A stretch of DNA of 64,000 nt from Clostridium hydrogenum (lineage in GTDB: Bacteria; Bacillota; Clostridia; Clostridiales; Clostridiaceae): contig NZ_JAEACT010000002.1 in NCBI RefSeq assembly GCF_021432385.1, positions 2,407,501 through 2,471,500 on the forward strand. Reading direction: 5' to 3'. Numbering within the stretch: the stretch's first letter is position 1; every line of letters begins with the position of its first letter. Below, in pieces: positions 1 to 8,534 of this stretch. The position numbers were made by a program, and so were the translations under genes. The notes under the pieces were generated by a model, which was not told the DNA's origin, searched no databases, and was given only the letters and a program-made list of their open reading frames with translations.

Positions 1-789
1 GGTTTCAACAATTTAACCAAAACCTTGTCTTTTAATATGTATGATATATGTTACACAAAATCTGCAAAAGATAGAGAAGCTTATATTTCTTATATAGATG
101 AGCAATACAGCGCAGAACGACTTACACAAATTCTTACAAACGTTACTGAAATTATAGGGGCTCATATTTTAAATATCGCAAAACAAGACTACGACCCGCA
201 AGGTGCTAGTGTTACAATATTAGTATGCGAAAACGAAATAGAAGAAACTTCCATAGATGCGCTAAAAAAAGATACTCCTGGTCCTCTACCAGAAATCGTG
301 CTTGCTCATTTAGACAAAAGCCATATTACAGTACACACTTATCCTGAATATCATCCTGATGAAGGTATTTGTACTTTTAGAGCGGATATAGATGTATCTA
401 CCTGTGGAGAGATATCACCTTTAAAAGCACTAAATTATTTAGTACAATCTTTCGAAGCTGATATTATGACTATGGATTATAGAGTTCGTGGTTTTACTAG
501 AGATATCACTGGACATAAACTATTTATAGATCATAAAATTAACTCTATTCAAAACTATATACCTGACAATATAAAAAACAACTACAATATGATTGATGTA
601 AATGTTTACCAAGAAAACATTTTTCATACAAAATGCAAACTAAAACAATTTGATTTAGACAACTATTTATTTGGATATACTAAAAAAGATTTAGATTCAA
701 AAGAGATAAAGTCCATAACTGATAAAGTAAAAAAAGAAATGGATGAAATTTTTTATGGTAAAAATTTTGATGAATCATATTATAAATAA
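1..789 (+). CDS. speD: S-adenosylmethionine decarboxylase proenzyme, 5' end cut by window edge
   Basis: Makes decarboxylated S-adenosylmethionine, the aminopropyl donor used by the next gene, speE. The reading frame is open from base 1, and the codons before the first possible start (TTG at 25) encode a stretch ([11 protein letters not shown]) that matches the N-terminal region of the E. coli-type enzyme as I remember it. The gene therefore begins upstream of the window and only the first few residues are missing. The self-cleavage site that yields the pyruvoyl group is visible as K-S in LDKSHI, with the serine codon at 319-321. [13 protein letters not shown] and [10 protein letters not shown] are other conserved blocks. 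It is the long bacterial class 1A type of about 260 residues. It ends 20 bases before the speE start, so the two are probably one operon. Confidence 0.95.
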   Translation, partial: GFNNLTKTLSFNMYDICYTKSAKDREAYISYIDEQYSAERLTQILTNVTEIIGAHILNIAKQDYDPQGASVTILVCENEIEETSIDALKKDTPGPLPEIVLAHLDKSHITVHTYPEYHPDEGICTFRADIDVSTCGEISPLKALNYLVQSFEADIMTMDYRVRGFTRDITGHKLFIDHKINSIQNYIPDNIKNNYNMIDVNVYQENIFHTKCKLKQFDLDNYLFGYTKKDLDSKEIKSITDKVKKEMDEIFYGKNFDESYYK

Positions 790-809
790 ACACAATGGAG
801 GCATGTATT

Positions 810-1670
810 ATGTTAGATCTTTGGTATTCTGAAAGTCATGCAGATGACGCAAAATTTTCAATAAGGGTAAAGGAACATTTATATAGTGAAAAAACACCTT
901 TTCAACAAATCGATTTCTTTAAGAGTGAAACTTTTGGAACTTTTTTCACCCTTGACGGTTATATAATGATGACTGAAAAAGATGAATTCATATATCATGA
1001 AATGATTACTCACGTCCCAATGGCTGTTAACCCTAATATTAAGAAAGTATTAATAATTGGCGGTGGCGATGGTGGAACTTCAAGAGAAATTTTAAGATAT
1101 AAAACTATAGAAAAAGTAGATATGGTTGAAATCGATGAAAGAGTAGTTAGGCTTTGCCAAAAGTACTTAAATCAAACTGCTTGCAAACTTGATAATGACG
1201 AAAGACTTACTATGCATTTTGAAGATGGTAAGGAATTTGTTAAAAGGACTGCAAATGGAACTTATGATTTAATTCTTGTAGATTCAACAGATCCTATTGG
1301 CCCTGGAGAAGGCTTATTCACTAATGAGTTCTATAATGATTGTCAAAGAATACTTAGTGACGATGGAATTTTAATAAATCAGCATGAAAGTCCATACTAT
1401 AAAGATTACTGTCGAGAAATGAAGAGAGCTCATAGTAAAATTAAAGATAAGTTTCCTATTTCAATGGTTTATCAATTCCATATGCCAACTTATGCTTCTG
1501 GTCATTGGCTTTTCGGATTTGCTTCAAAGAAATATCACCCTCTAAATGATTTGGATGCAGAAAAATGGAATGCTCTTGGACTAAAAACAAAATATTATAA
1601 TACAAATTTACATAGAGGTGCATTTGCACTGCCAAACTATGTAATTGAAGAATTAGAAAAAACTGAATAA
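810..1670 (+). CDS. speE: Spermidine synthase (polyamine aminopropyltransferase)
   Basis: Transfers the aminopropyl group from decarboxylated S-adenosylmethionine to putrescine. The ATG at 810 is chosen over the in-frame ATG at 795 because the ribosome site GGAGG (797-801) would lie inside the longer version, and because family members begin close to the LWY motif. The product is 286 residues. Visible motifs are the Rossmann nucleotide loop GGGDGG (84-89), the acidic residues of VEIDERV (107-113), and DSTDPIG (158-164) carrying the catalytic aspartate. The length is normal for the family. It follows speD closely on the same strand, and a hairpin lies downstream. Confidence 0.96.
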   Translation: MLDLWYSESHADDAKFSIRVKEHLYSEKTPFQQIDFFKSETFGTFFTLDGYIMMTEKDEFIYHEMITHVPMAVNPNIKKVLIIGGGDGGTSREILRYKTIEKVDMVEIDERVVRLCQKYLNQTACKLDNDERLTMHFEDGKEFVKRTANGTYDLILVDSTDPIGPGEGLFTNEFYNDCQRILSDDGILINQHESPYYKDYCREMKRAHSKIKDKFPISMVYQFHMPTYASGHWLFGFASKKYHPLNDLDAEKWNALGLKTKYYNTNLHRGAFALPNYVIEELEKTE

Positions 1671-1684
1671 GGCATATTAAAATA

Positions 1685-1726
1685 AATTTATCCAGCAGCT
1701 TAAAATTGCAAGCTACTGGATAAATT
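1685..1726. terminator. Hairpin between convergent speE and larA
   Basis: 17-bp arms 1685-1701 and 1710-1726 with one mismatch and an 8-base loop. It lies between two genes whose 3' ends face each other, so it probably ends both transcripts. The U-tract is weak on both strands. Confidence 0.6.
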
Positions 1727-1779
1727 ATTATATTCTCTTCTTTAGAAAAATGGTTCATCAATAAAGATAATCTAAAACT

Positions 1780-3060
1780 CTATTTTCCCTTAACAATGCT
1801 CGAAACTCCATCTGGTATTAAGGTTATTTCCGCATCCTTTCCCACAATTTCAAATGCAAGTTCTAATGCTTTTTTGAAATCATGAGCATAATACATATGC
1901 ATATCCTCTATTATTTTAGGATCACACATATCCGTCACCATTATGACTTTATACTTATTTAGTATTCTAGCTAAAATTTGAAACTCCCATTGATCTGGTA
2001 CGGTATTCTTTCTTGAAACTTTAAGTATTTTAGATAGAAGCTCTTTTGGGTTTTTAGCCTCTGATACATTTTTATAAAAGGACTCACCACCATGACCATC
2101 ACAGCATGAGGCTATCATTATTATAACTCCACCCTCTTTGCACAAGGCCTCTCCAGCAGTCATACCTTTTACTGACTGATAAATATTTTGGTCAAGTGGA
2201 TATCCTCCGTTAGTGGTAACTACAATATCTGATTTAGTTCCACTAACGCCATAAAATTTAGAAACAAATTCACAGCCTTTATTGTGTGCAAGTTCACTAT
2301 CACCCGCAAAAGCTCCTATTATTTTTTTATTTTTATCAAGTGCCACATTTAATATAAATGCAAGTTTTGCGGTCTTAGCTGCATAAAGCATGTCTTCATG
2401 TATTGGATTTTTTAAAAGCTTTCCTGTTCTTGAATTTTCATTATTTATAAATTCTGAACAGTGATTTGCCATTATAGTTTGAGCTCCAGAAATTCCCGGA
2501 AGTATACTCTTTCTTCCTCCAGAAAAACCCGCAAAAAAGTGTGGTTCTATAAAACCTTCAGAAATTAAAAGTTCGGTTTCTGCTGCTAATTTGTTTATCC
2601 AAAGTTCTCCTCCTGATGGCAGCATACCTATTTTCAAAAGTTCATTTCCTTCCTTTGCTCTATGACAAATTAGATTTTCATTTTTAACTAAAGCTTCTCC
2701 AAACTTTTCTATCATTTCTTCTTTTGTAGTTGGCCTGTGAAGTCCTGTTGCTATAAGTATTTTTATATCAATGCTCGGATTAACCTTTCTTATACGCTTT
2801 AAAAGTATAGGTAAGGTTATTTTACTTGGTACAGGTCTTGTATGATCACTAGTTATTATGACCATATTATTTTTGCCCTTTACAAGCTCTTCAAGACTTT
2901 TAGACCCTATAGGATTATTGAGAGCATTTTCTACAATTTCTTCTTCTTTTAAATCAGTTTTATAATCAGCTGCTTTTGATATTAAAATATTCTTAAAGTT
3001 TTTATCCGGCAACTCTATTTCCATAGTTCCTTTGTAGTAAGGTACATTAAATACAGCCAT
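1780..3060 (-). CDS. larA: LarA-type nickel-dependent lactate racemase
   Basis: Predicted to interconvert D- and L-lactate with a nickel-pincer nucleotide cofactor. The ATG at 3060 is preferred over the GTG at 3069: it gives 426 residues, better spacing from AGAAGG, and places all signature residues exactly at Lactobacillus plantarum LarA numbering as I recall it: D72, R75, H108, H174, the cofactor-bound K184, nickel ligand H200, Q295 and K298. The start lies one base after the glcD stop codon, implying translational coupling. It is the last gene of the etfB-etfA-glcD-larA set, so the substrate is most likely lactate, although the family also contains racemases of other 2-hydroxy acids. The larB, larC and larE genes needed for the cofactor are not in this window. 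Confidence 0.85.
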   Translation of the reverse strand: MAVFNVPYYKGTMEIELPDKNFKNILISKAADYKTDLKEEEIVENALNNPIGSKSLEELVKGKNNMVIITSDHTRPVPSKITLPILLKRIRKVNPSIDIKILIATGLHRPTTKEEMIEKFGEALVKNENLICHRAKEGNELLKIGMLPSGGELWINKLAAETELLISEGFIEPHFFAGFSGGRKSILPGISGAQTIMANHCSEFINNENSRTGKLLKNPIHEDMLYAAKTAKLAFILNVALDKNKKIIGAFAGDSELAHNKGCEFVSKFYGVSGTKSDIVVTTNGGYPLDQNIYQSVKGMTAGEALCKEGGVIIMIASCCDGHGGESFYKNVSEAKNPKELLSKILKVSRKNTVPDQWEFQILARILNKYKVIMVTDMCDPKIIEDMHMYYAHDFKKALELAFEIVGKDAEITLIPDGVSSIVKGK

Positions 3061-3061
3061 T

Positions 3062-4447
3062 TTACTCACACACCTTCTCAGGATTTAATATATTTTTAGG
3101 ATCAAAAGCTTTTTTAATATTTTTCATAAGAGAAATATATTCTTCTCCATACTGATTAAACAAATATTTCTTTTTAGCAAAACCTATACCATGTTCTCCT
3201 GATACAAGTCCTTCTAGTTCAATAGCTTTGCTGTACATACATTTAAATATTTCCTCAAGCTTCTTGTCCCATTCTTCTTTGCTTAAATCATCTCTAAGAA
3301 TATAAACATGTAAATTTCCATCGCCTGCATGACCAAAGCTTCTTATTCTTATATTAAACTTATTTTGAAGTTCATTTGTATACTTTATAAACTCAGCTAC
3401 TTTATTTCTTGGAACTACAACATCACATTCATCCATTTCTGTAGTTGAGGCTTTAACGGCTTCAAGGAAGGCTCCTCTTGCATTCCAAACTGCCTCTTTT
3501 CTTTCATCTGTATCAACTATATAAACATCAAGTGCTCCTTCATTAAGACAAATTTCTGCAACACTTTCATAATCCTTTTCAACCTGCTCCTTGCTATTTC
3601 CATCAAAAGTTAAAAGTAAATATGCATCAGCACTGTTATCTGGGAACTTTTTACCCAAATATTCTTCTGCTGAAATTATTACTTCTCTTTGCATAAATTC
3701 TATAGCTGTAGGAATTGACTTGGATTTTATAATTTTGGGTACAGTTCCTATGGCTGTATCAAGATTTTTAAAAGGCACTAAAAGACTTATAGTTTTCTTA
3801 GGAAGTGGAAGAAGTTTTAAAATAGCCTTAGTTATTATTGCAAGTGTTCCTTCTGAACCGCATATTAAATCCTTTATGCTATAGCCAGAACTGTTTTTAA
3901 CAACCTTTCCTCCAAGCTCCATAATATCACCATTTGGAAGTACAACTTCAAGACCTCTTACATAATCCCTTGTAACACCGTACTTTACTGCTCTCATGCC
4001 TCCTGCATTTGTACTGATGTTTCCTCCTATTGTTGCTGATTTTTCTCCTGGATCTGGTGGGTAAAAAAGATCATGCTGTTCAACATACTTTCCTATTTCC
4101 ATTAATAAAACTCCTGGTTCAACAGTAAGTGTTAAATTTTCTTCATCAATTTCAAGAATTTTATTCATGCTGCTCATATTTATCATTATTCCACCAAGCA
4201 TTGGCACAGAAGCTCCAACAAGTCCTGTTCCTGAGCCTCTTGGTACTACTGGTATTCCTTTTTCATAGGCATATTTCATAACCTTTGATATTTCCTCTGT
4301 AGTCTCTACCTCTAGAAGTACTTCTGGCATTTTACTTACACCGCCAAGTTCATCATGGCTGAAGTCCTCATTTATTTCATCTCCACTAAGTACTCTATCC
4401 TCACCTAAAAGTTCTTTAAAATATTTTATATCTTCTACATTAACCAT
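3062..4447 (-). CDS. FAD-linked D-lactate dehydrogenase subunit of an Etf-coupled complex (LctD/GlcD family)
   Basis: Oxidises a 2-hydroxy acid, probably D-lactate, and passes electrons to the neighbouring electron-transfer flavoprotein. The N-terminal half is a PCMH-type FAD-binding domain (about residues 35-215) with [10 protein letters not shown] and [10 protein letters not shown]. The C-terminal FAD-oxidase domain has [10 protein letters not shown] and SGEHGIG. 461 residues is normal. The ATG at 4447 has a strong GGAGGGG site 7 bases upstream. Gaps are 13 bases to etfA and 1 base to larA, so it sits inside one operon. The order regulator, EtfB, EtfA, dehydrogenase, racemase parallels lctABCD-F of Acetobacterium woodii. 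Glycolate oxidase subunit GlcD is the generic alternative name. Confidence 0.85.
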   Translation of the reverse strand: MVNVEDIKYFKELLGEDRVLSGDEINEDFSHDELGGVSKMPEVLLEVETTEEISKVMKYAYEKGIPVVPRGSGTGLVGASVPMLGGIMINMSSMNKILEIDEENLTLTVEPGVLLMEIGKYVEQHDLFYPPDPGEKSATIGGNISTNAGGMRAVKYGVTRDYVRGLEVVLPNGDIMELGGKVVKNSSGYSIKDLICGSEGTLAIITKAILKLLPLPKKTISLLVPFKNLDTAIGTVPKIIKSKSIPTAIEFMQREVIISAEEYLGKKFPDNSADAYLLLTFDGNSKEQVEKDYESVAEICLNEGALDVYIVDTDERKEAVWNARGAFLEAVKASTTEMDECDVVVPRNKVAEFIKYTNELQNKFNIRIRSFGHAGDGNLHVYILRDDLSKEEWDKKLEEIFKCMYSKAIELEGLVSGEHGIGFAKKKYLFNQYGEEYISLMKNIKKAFDPKNILNPEKVCE

Positions 4448-4460
4448 AAAGCTTCCCCTC

Positions 4461-5669
4461 CTAAACAGCTGATTCTATTTTCTTATTTTGTTTTAATTCT
4501 TCAATAAGCTTTGGTACTATTTCGTATATATCACCAACAATTCCATAATGGCTTGCATTAAATATAGGTGCTTTTTCATCCTTGTTTATTGCAAATATAT
4601 ATTCACTGCTGTTCATACCAGCTGTAAATTGAACTGCTCCTGAAACTCCAAGAACTATTATGAGTTTAGGCTTTACAGTTCTTCCACTTAAACCTATTTG
4701 AGTTTTAGCATCTATCCAGCCTGCTTCAACAAGTGGCCTTGTTCCAGCAACTCTTGCCTTCAAAAGATTTGCTAATTCATATACCATGTCCATATCCTTT
4801 TTAGTTTTTATACCTCTTCCAACTGCAATTATTACCTCTGCATCTGAAATACTGTTTTCTGGAAGCTTTTTAGTTACCTTTAAAACCTTTATATTAGAAG
4901 CAAGTTTTTCTTTACTTATACTGCATAAAGATATTTTTCCACTTTCTTCTTTCTGTCTTTCTGGGGCACTCATTACTTTATATCTTACTGTTGCCATTTG
5001 AGGTCTGCTGTTTGGATTTACTATTTGTGCCATTATGTTTCCTCCAAAAGCAGGTCTTATTTGAACTAAATCTGTATTTTCTTTCATATCAAGTATTGTA
5101 CAATCTGCTGTAAGCCCTGTTTTAAATCTTGCTGCAATTCTTGGCGCCAAAGATCTTCCAACAGTTGTTGCTCCAACAAGTATTGCTGTTGGTTTTACTT
5201 TGTTTATTAAATCTTCAAATACAGCGGTATAAGGTTCTATTGAAAAATCCTTTAATTCCTCATAATCATATACAAAAACTTCATCAACGCCATAATGTAA
5301 AAGTTCCTCAGCCTTCTCTTTTATATTGTGCCCAATAAATAATGCATAAACTGGATGATTTATTTTTGAAGCCAGTTCCTTTGCCTTTCCTATAAGCTCG
5401 AAGGTAACTGGATGTATATTTCCTTCAACATGATCTACGTATACTAAGATTCCTTTCCACAAGCTTTTATCAATTGCCTTTACCTCTTCTTCTACAAACT
5501 CCATTACCCCTTTAGGGCCTTTTCTAACGCACATCTTACAAAGCTTGCAGCCTGCATTTACTTCAATTTTTCCATCATGATTTTCTATAGCATTAAATGG
5601 ACATATACTCAAAAGTTCATTTATATTTTCTTTTGTAACTTTATTTTGATTAACAACTAACTTTCCCAT
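4461..5669 (-). CDS. etfA: Electron transfer flavoprotein alpha subunit with N-terminal Fe-S domain (LctC type)
   Basis: Alpha subunit of an Etf that works with the dehydrogenase encoded next to it. The start is the ATG at 5669, because the longer GTG form (5684) would contain its own ribosome site GGAGGGG. The product is 402 residues, longer than a plain EtfA (about 320-340), because residues 1-60 form a ferredoxin-like domain with C23 and a C-x2-C-x2-C group (C41, C44, C47), enough for one 4Fe-4S cluster. The C-terminal FAD domain has the block [12 protein letters not shown] followed by NKDEKAPIF. This extended form is typical of electron-bifurcating or confurcating Etfs such as LctC. It starts 14 bases after the etfB stop. 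Confidence 0.9.
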   Translation of the reverse strand: MGKLVVNQNKVTKENINELLSICPFNAIENHDGKIEVNAGCKLCKMCVRKGPKGVMEFVEEEVKAIDKSLWKGILVYVDHVEGNIHPVTFELIGKAKELASKINHPVYALFIGHNIKEKAEELLHYGVDEVFVYDYEELKDFSIEPYTAVFEDLINKVKPTAILVGATTVGRSLAPRIAARFKTGLTADCTILDMKENTDLVQIRPAFGGNIMAQIVNPNSRPQMATVRYKVMSAPERQKEESGKISLCSISKEKLASNIKVLKVTKKLPENSISDAEVIIAVGRGIKTKKDMDMVYELANLLKARVAGTRPLVEAGWIDAKTQIGLSGRTVKPKLIIVLGVSGAVQFTAGMNSSEYIFAINKDEKAPIFNASHYGIVGDIYEIVPKLIEELKQNKKIESAV

Positions 5670-5683
5670 AATAATCCCCTCCA

Positions 5684-6472
5684 CTAAACATATTTTAATT
5701 GTTTAAGCTTTCCAATTATTTTGTTTGATACTTCATCACTGCTGCCCGTCCAAGTTTCTCTGTCATTATTTACTGAAGGCGGAAATATCTTTTCTACCTG
5801 AGTTGCAGAACCATTGAGTCCATATTGGTTTTCATCCTTATCCTCAAAATCATTAAGACAAATAGTCTGTATTTCTCTATCCTTAGTTTCAAGCTTTTGC
5901 CTATAAGAAGGAAGTCTTGGCTGAAAGATGTCCTTATCTACTGTAAGCAAACATGGATAGGTAACTTTATCAAGTTCTATTGTATCTGGCATATCCATCT
6001 CTACAGTTATAGCTTTTTCACTTGCTTCTTCTATTTTTATTACATTTGCAATATGCGGTATTTTTAAATATTCTGCTATTTCTGGTCCAACCTGTGCGGT
6101 ATCTCCATCTGTAGTTTGTTTTCCACATAATATCAAATCAAAGTTTCCCATTTTTCTAATTCCTTGGGAAATTGTATAAGCTGTAGCAAGTACATCAGCT
6201 CCTGCAAACTTTCTATCTGAGATAAGTGCTCCTCTATCTACTCCCATCATGTATGCTTCTTTAATGACTTCCTTTGCTTGAGGAGGTCCCATGCTGATAA
6301 CGCTTACATTGCTTCCAAGCTTTTCTTTAAGCCTAAGTGCTGTTTCAAGCGCATATAGGTCATACGGATTCATTTTAGAATCTACTCCATCCCTTTTTAA
6401 TACTCCTGTTTTTTCATCTACTTCAACTTTACTAGTACCCGGAACCTGTTTAATACATACTAATATTTCCAT
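5684..6472 (-). CDS. etfB: Electron transfer flavoprotein beta subunit (LctB type)
   Basis: Partner of EtfA. In bifurcating Etfs this subunit carries the FAD at which NAD+ reduction is coupled to ferredoxin. The ATG at 6472 is used: it has GGAGGGG upstream and opens with MEILVCIKQVPG, the usual EtfB start. The longer form from 6556 would translate through the promoter and operator. The product is 262 residues, the usual length. The signature TDGDTAQVGPEIAEYL is present and is characteristic of the family. It is the first structural gene of the lactate operon and sits directly behind the palindromic operator at 6502-6516. Confidence 0.92.
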   Translation of the reverse strand: MEILVCIKQVPGTSKVEVDEKTGVLKRDGVDSKMNPYDLYALETALRLKEKLGSNVSVISMGPPQAKEVIKEAYMMGVDRGALISDRKFAGADVLATAYTISQGIRKMGNFDLILCGKQTTDGDTAQVGPEIAEYLKIPHIANVIKIEEASEKAITVEMDMPDTIELDKVTYPCLLTVDKDIFQPRLPSYRQKLETKDREIQTICLNDFEDKDENQYGLNGSATQVEKIFPPSVNNDRETWTGSSDEVSNKIIGKLKQLKYV

Positions 6473-6501
6473 TGTAACCCCTCCACATTTAATATTGGTA
6501 T

Positions 6502-6516
6502 ATTGGTATGACCAAT
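6502..6516. promoter_or_regulatory. GntR-type operator in front of etfB
   Basis: Perfect inverted repeat ATTGGT-ATG-ACCAAT, which fits the TGGTnnnACCA pattern recognised by FadR-subfamily GntR proteins such as PdhR and LldR. The left half is preceded by a direct duplicate of TATTGGTA (6493-6500, 6501-6508). It lies just downstream of the predicted start point of etfB transcription, so binding would block the promoter. The gene for the likely ligand-responsive repressor is adjacent. Confidence 0.7.
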
Positions 6517-6526
6517 TTGTAAGTAA

Positions 6527-6532
6527 ATTATA
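6527..6532 (-). promoter_or_regulatory. Extended -10 promoter element for etfB
   Basis: On the minus strand this reads TATAAT, preceded by TG one base further upstream (TGGTATAAT), an extended -10 element. The -35 region is poor. Transcription would start near 6520, about 50 bases before the etfB ATG and directly against the operator. Confidence 0.55.
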
Positions 6533-6563
6533 CCACATAAAAAAAACTAATTCCATAGAAAAA

Positions 6564-6587
6564 CAAAAGTTAAAAATTTAACTTTTG
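6564..6587 (-). terminator. Hairpin at the gntR 3' end
   Basis: 11-bp arms 6564-6574 and 6577-6587 overlap the gntR stop codon (6578-6580). On the minus strand they are followed by a short T-rich run. It may separate gntR transcription from the lactate operon; the tight loop makes it a modest candidate. Confidence 0.45.
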
Positions 6588-7273
6588 AAAATGGATCTAT
6601 TTATGAATTCTAAGTGTTTTTTCATTTCTTCTGCAGCACTTGATGCATCTTTATTTGATAGTGCCTCATATATGCTTTCATGCTGACTTACAAGTTTTTC
6701 TTTATTTTCTTCCTTCTGCATAATTTTATATCTTGCATTACTAATAAATGTATCTATTAATACAGAAGTTGCAGATAAAATATTAACCAAAAGAAGATTT
6801 TTAGAAGCTTGAGCAATTTTATGATGAAATTCAACGTCTAATTCTGTATTTAATTTTTCATCTGTAGTCGCTTTAAATCTATCTATTATATCTTTTATTT
6901 CTTTAAGGGTATCATTGTCAATTCTTTTAGCTGCAAGCATAGCAGTTTCCGTCTCCAAAACCATTCTAAGCTCAAGTATATCTTTTGGACTGCTTTCCTC
7001 TAACATAAACATAATAGATAGCGGTTCAAGAAGACTTTCATCAAAATTATTTTTTATAAAGTTTCCATCACCATGCCTGCTTTCTACAAGTCCTAATATT
7101 TCAAGTGCTCTTAATGCTTCTCTTATTGAAGCCCTGCTTACTTTAAGTTCTTCTACAAGTTCCCTTTCAGGGGGAAGCTTATCACCTTTTTTTAATTTGC
7201 CTGTTTTTATCATTTCTTTTATTTGTTCAATTACTACTTCATAAACTTTTTGATTTTTTACTGGAGTAAACAT
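6578..7273 (-). CDS. GntR-family regulator, FadR/LldR subgroup (LctA-like)
   Basis: Predicted metabolite-responsive repressor of the lactate operon. The N-terminal winged helix (about residues 8-70) contains KLPPERELVEELKVSRASIREALRALE, the GntR signature, given here in part only for recognition as PPERELVEEL and SRASIREALR. The rest is an all-helical FCD effector domain with the usual acidic and histidine metal or ligand residues (FHHKIA region). 231 residues is normal. It lies upstream of etfB on the same strand, and a FadR-type palindrome sits between the two. The start is the ATG at 7273 with AAAGGATG upstream. Lactate as effector is inferred from its neighbours. Confidence 0.85.
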   Translation of the reverse strand: MFTPVKNQKVYEVVIEQIKEMIKTGKLKKGDKLPPERELVEELKVSRASIREALRALEILGLVESRHGDGNFIKNNFDESLLEPLSIMFMLEESSPKDILELRMVLETETAMLAAKRIDNDTLKEIKDIIDRFKATTDEKLNTELDVEFHHKIAQASKNLLLVNILSATSVLIDTFISNARYKIMQKEENKEKLVSQHESIYEALSNKDASSAAEEMKKHLEFINRSIFKS

Positions 7274-7391
7274 AACATCATCCTTTTTCTATAAAACTTT
7301 ATAATATATATTATACTGCAAAATTATACACTTAAGGCATATTAAAAAAAAATAATAAGTCCAAATTGAGAGATAGTTTTGTGTAATATGC

Positions 7392-7589
7392 CTAAAATAT
7401 AAGATACCATATTATATTGCTTATCACAAAATTAACAGTTATGCCAACTTCAACTCCATCTTTAGTTTTACAATTACGCAATACCAAATATCCTCCATTG
7501 GCCTGATACTCTTTAAGGATACCATGATATTCAATACTGTCAATTGTTTTCAATTTTATTCTTCGACCCACCATACTTGAAAAAGCCAT
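7392..7589 (-). CDS. Small LSm/Hfq-like protein, uncharacterised
   Basis: 65 residues from the ATG at 7589, which follows a clear GAAGGAGT site; the longer form from 7646 has no good site. I do not recognise a named gene. The pattern suggests an Sm-like barrel: a strand-rich first half with a G-x-L-K-E-Y turn (residues 23-28) and N-G-G-Y-L-V-L (31-37), then a hydrophobic VNFVISNIIWYLIF tail in the place of the Sm2 motif. Canonical clostridial Hfq is a different, longer protein. A structured leader precedes it. It stands alone between the lactate operon and the isomerase genes. The RNA-binding role is inference only. Confidence 0.55.
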   Translation of the reverse strand: MAFSSMVGRRIKLKTIDSIEYHGILKEYQANGGYLVLRNCKTKDGVEVGITVNFVISNIIWYLIF

Positions 7590-7619
7590 TTTAACAACTC
7601 CTTCTTTTTTTTTACAGTA

Positions 7620-7690
7620 TCCTTTAATAGGAGGCCAACTGCACAAATGGGCCTGTCAAAATCTATTGCACCTCCCAACTAAAAGTAATT
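7620..7690 (-). promoter_or_regulatory. GC-richer structured leader before the LSm-like gene
   Basis: On the minus strand GGAGG-TGCA near 7670 can pair with TGCA-GTTGG-CCTCC near 7630, with further self-complementary GGCC segments between. The leader stands out from the AT-rich surroundings. I could not match it to a known riboswitch class. Confidence 0.4.
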
Positions 7691-7796
7691 AATACGATTT
7701 TTTTAACTCCCTATAAAGACTTTTGCTAATAACATTATATTTATTTTAATTGTAAATATACTTAATAATATAAAAATGACCTTAAATTTGCAAAAT

Positions 7797-7844
7797 AAAA
7801 GGAACTGTGCACTAACAATTATCTTGCATGCAACAGTTCCTTTT
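7797..7844 (-). terminator. Terminator of the isomerase/dehydrogenase operon
   Basis: 12-bp perfect arms 7797-7808 and 7833-7844. On the minus strand the second arm ends in TTTT, followed by ATTTT. It lies 33 bases after the isomerase stop codon. Confidence 0.8.
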
Positions 7845-7876
7845 ACATCTAAAATTTATTAAAACAAATATATTCT

Positions 7877-8518
7877 CTACTTTTCTAATACACTTTTAAC
7901 AAATTCCTTCATTTTATCACACTTACAATTATCAAAGAAATACTCTTGGAACTTTTCTCCGCTTACAGCACCTTTAAGTAACTCTTGATCTATTTCTTTT
8001 AAAACTGTTATTATATCTTTAAATGCTACTTTTCTAACTTCATCTAATATCTTTTTATTTCTTTGTTCTGGTATAACTCTTTCCTTTGGATATCCTTGTC
8101 CGCTTTCACCTTGGAATAACTTTTCAAATATATATTCTAAATTTAATTCTCCGCCCCAGCCAAAGCCTTTAGCGAAAGGTAATGCTATTGCATTTCCATC
8201 ATTAATTTGTGCAAACATGAAGGCATCTGATGGATCCTCTACGTGTCCACATATTACTCCTGGAAAAGAATTTAAGGCAAGCATTGCTCCTTCTCCAGTG
8301 CCACAGCCAGTTATTACATAATCAGCTGCACCTGAATTTAATAGAATGGCTGCTAAAATACCATTTTGAACGTATGTTAATTGTGCTTTATCATCTGAAG
8401 TATACATTCCATAATTAAATACTTTATGGCCTTTTGGTTCTACTACTTTTTTTAATGTTTCACATATTAATTCATTTTTTGCTGCTTGGCTATTTTCGTT
8501 TATTAATGCAATTTTCAT
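7877..8518 (-). CDS. RpiB/LacAB-family sugar isomerase, possible 4-deoxy-uronate isomerase (DhuI-like)
   Basis: 213 residues from the ATG at 8518, which follows GGAGGAAG. The longer version from 8554 overlaps the previous gene and the ribosome site. The N-terminal RpiB/LacAB fold has the conserved phosphate and active-site loop ITGCGTGEGAML with the family cysteine, followed by a C-terminal extension seen in the longer RpiB-like subgroup (FAKGFGWGGELN). It forms a pair with the dehydrogenase 16 bases upstream. In streptococci an RpiB-family isomerase and a short-chain dehydrogenase (DhuI-DhuD) replace KduI-KduD in breakdown of unsaturated uronates; this pair may do the same. Ribose-5-phosphate or another sugar phosphate remains possible. 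Confidence 0.75.
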   Translation of the reverse strand: MKIALINENSQAAKNELICETLKKVVEPKGHKVFNYGMYTSDDKAQLTYVQNGILAAILLNSGAADYVITGCGTGEGAMLALNSFPGVICGHVEDPSDAFMFAQINDGNAIALPFAKGFGWGGELNLEYIFEKLFQGESGQGYPKERVIPEQRNKKILDEVRKVAFKDIITVLKEIDQELLKGAVSGEKFQEYFFDNCKCDKMKEFVKSVLEK

Positions 8519-8534
8519 TTTTATCTTCCTCCTA

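Noticed and set aside
795..809. Upstream ATG extending speE by five codons
   Set aside because: The extra codons consist of the ribosome site GGAGG itself, and family members start near the LWY motif.
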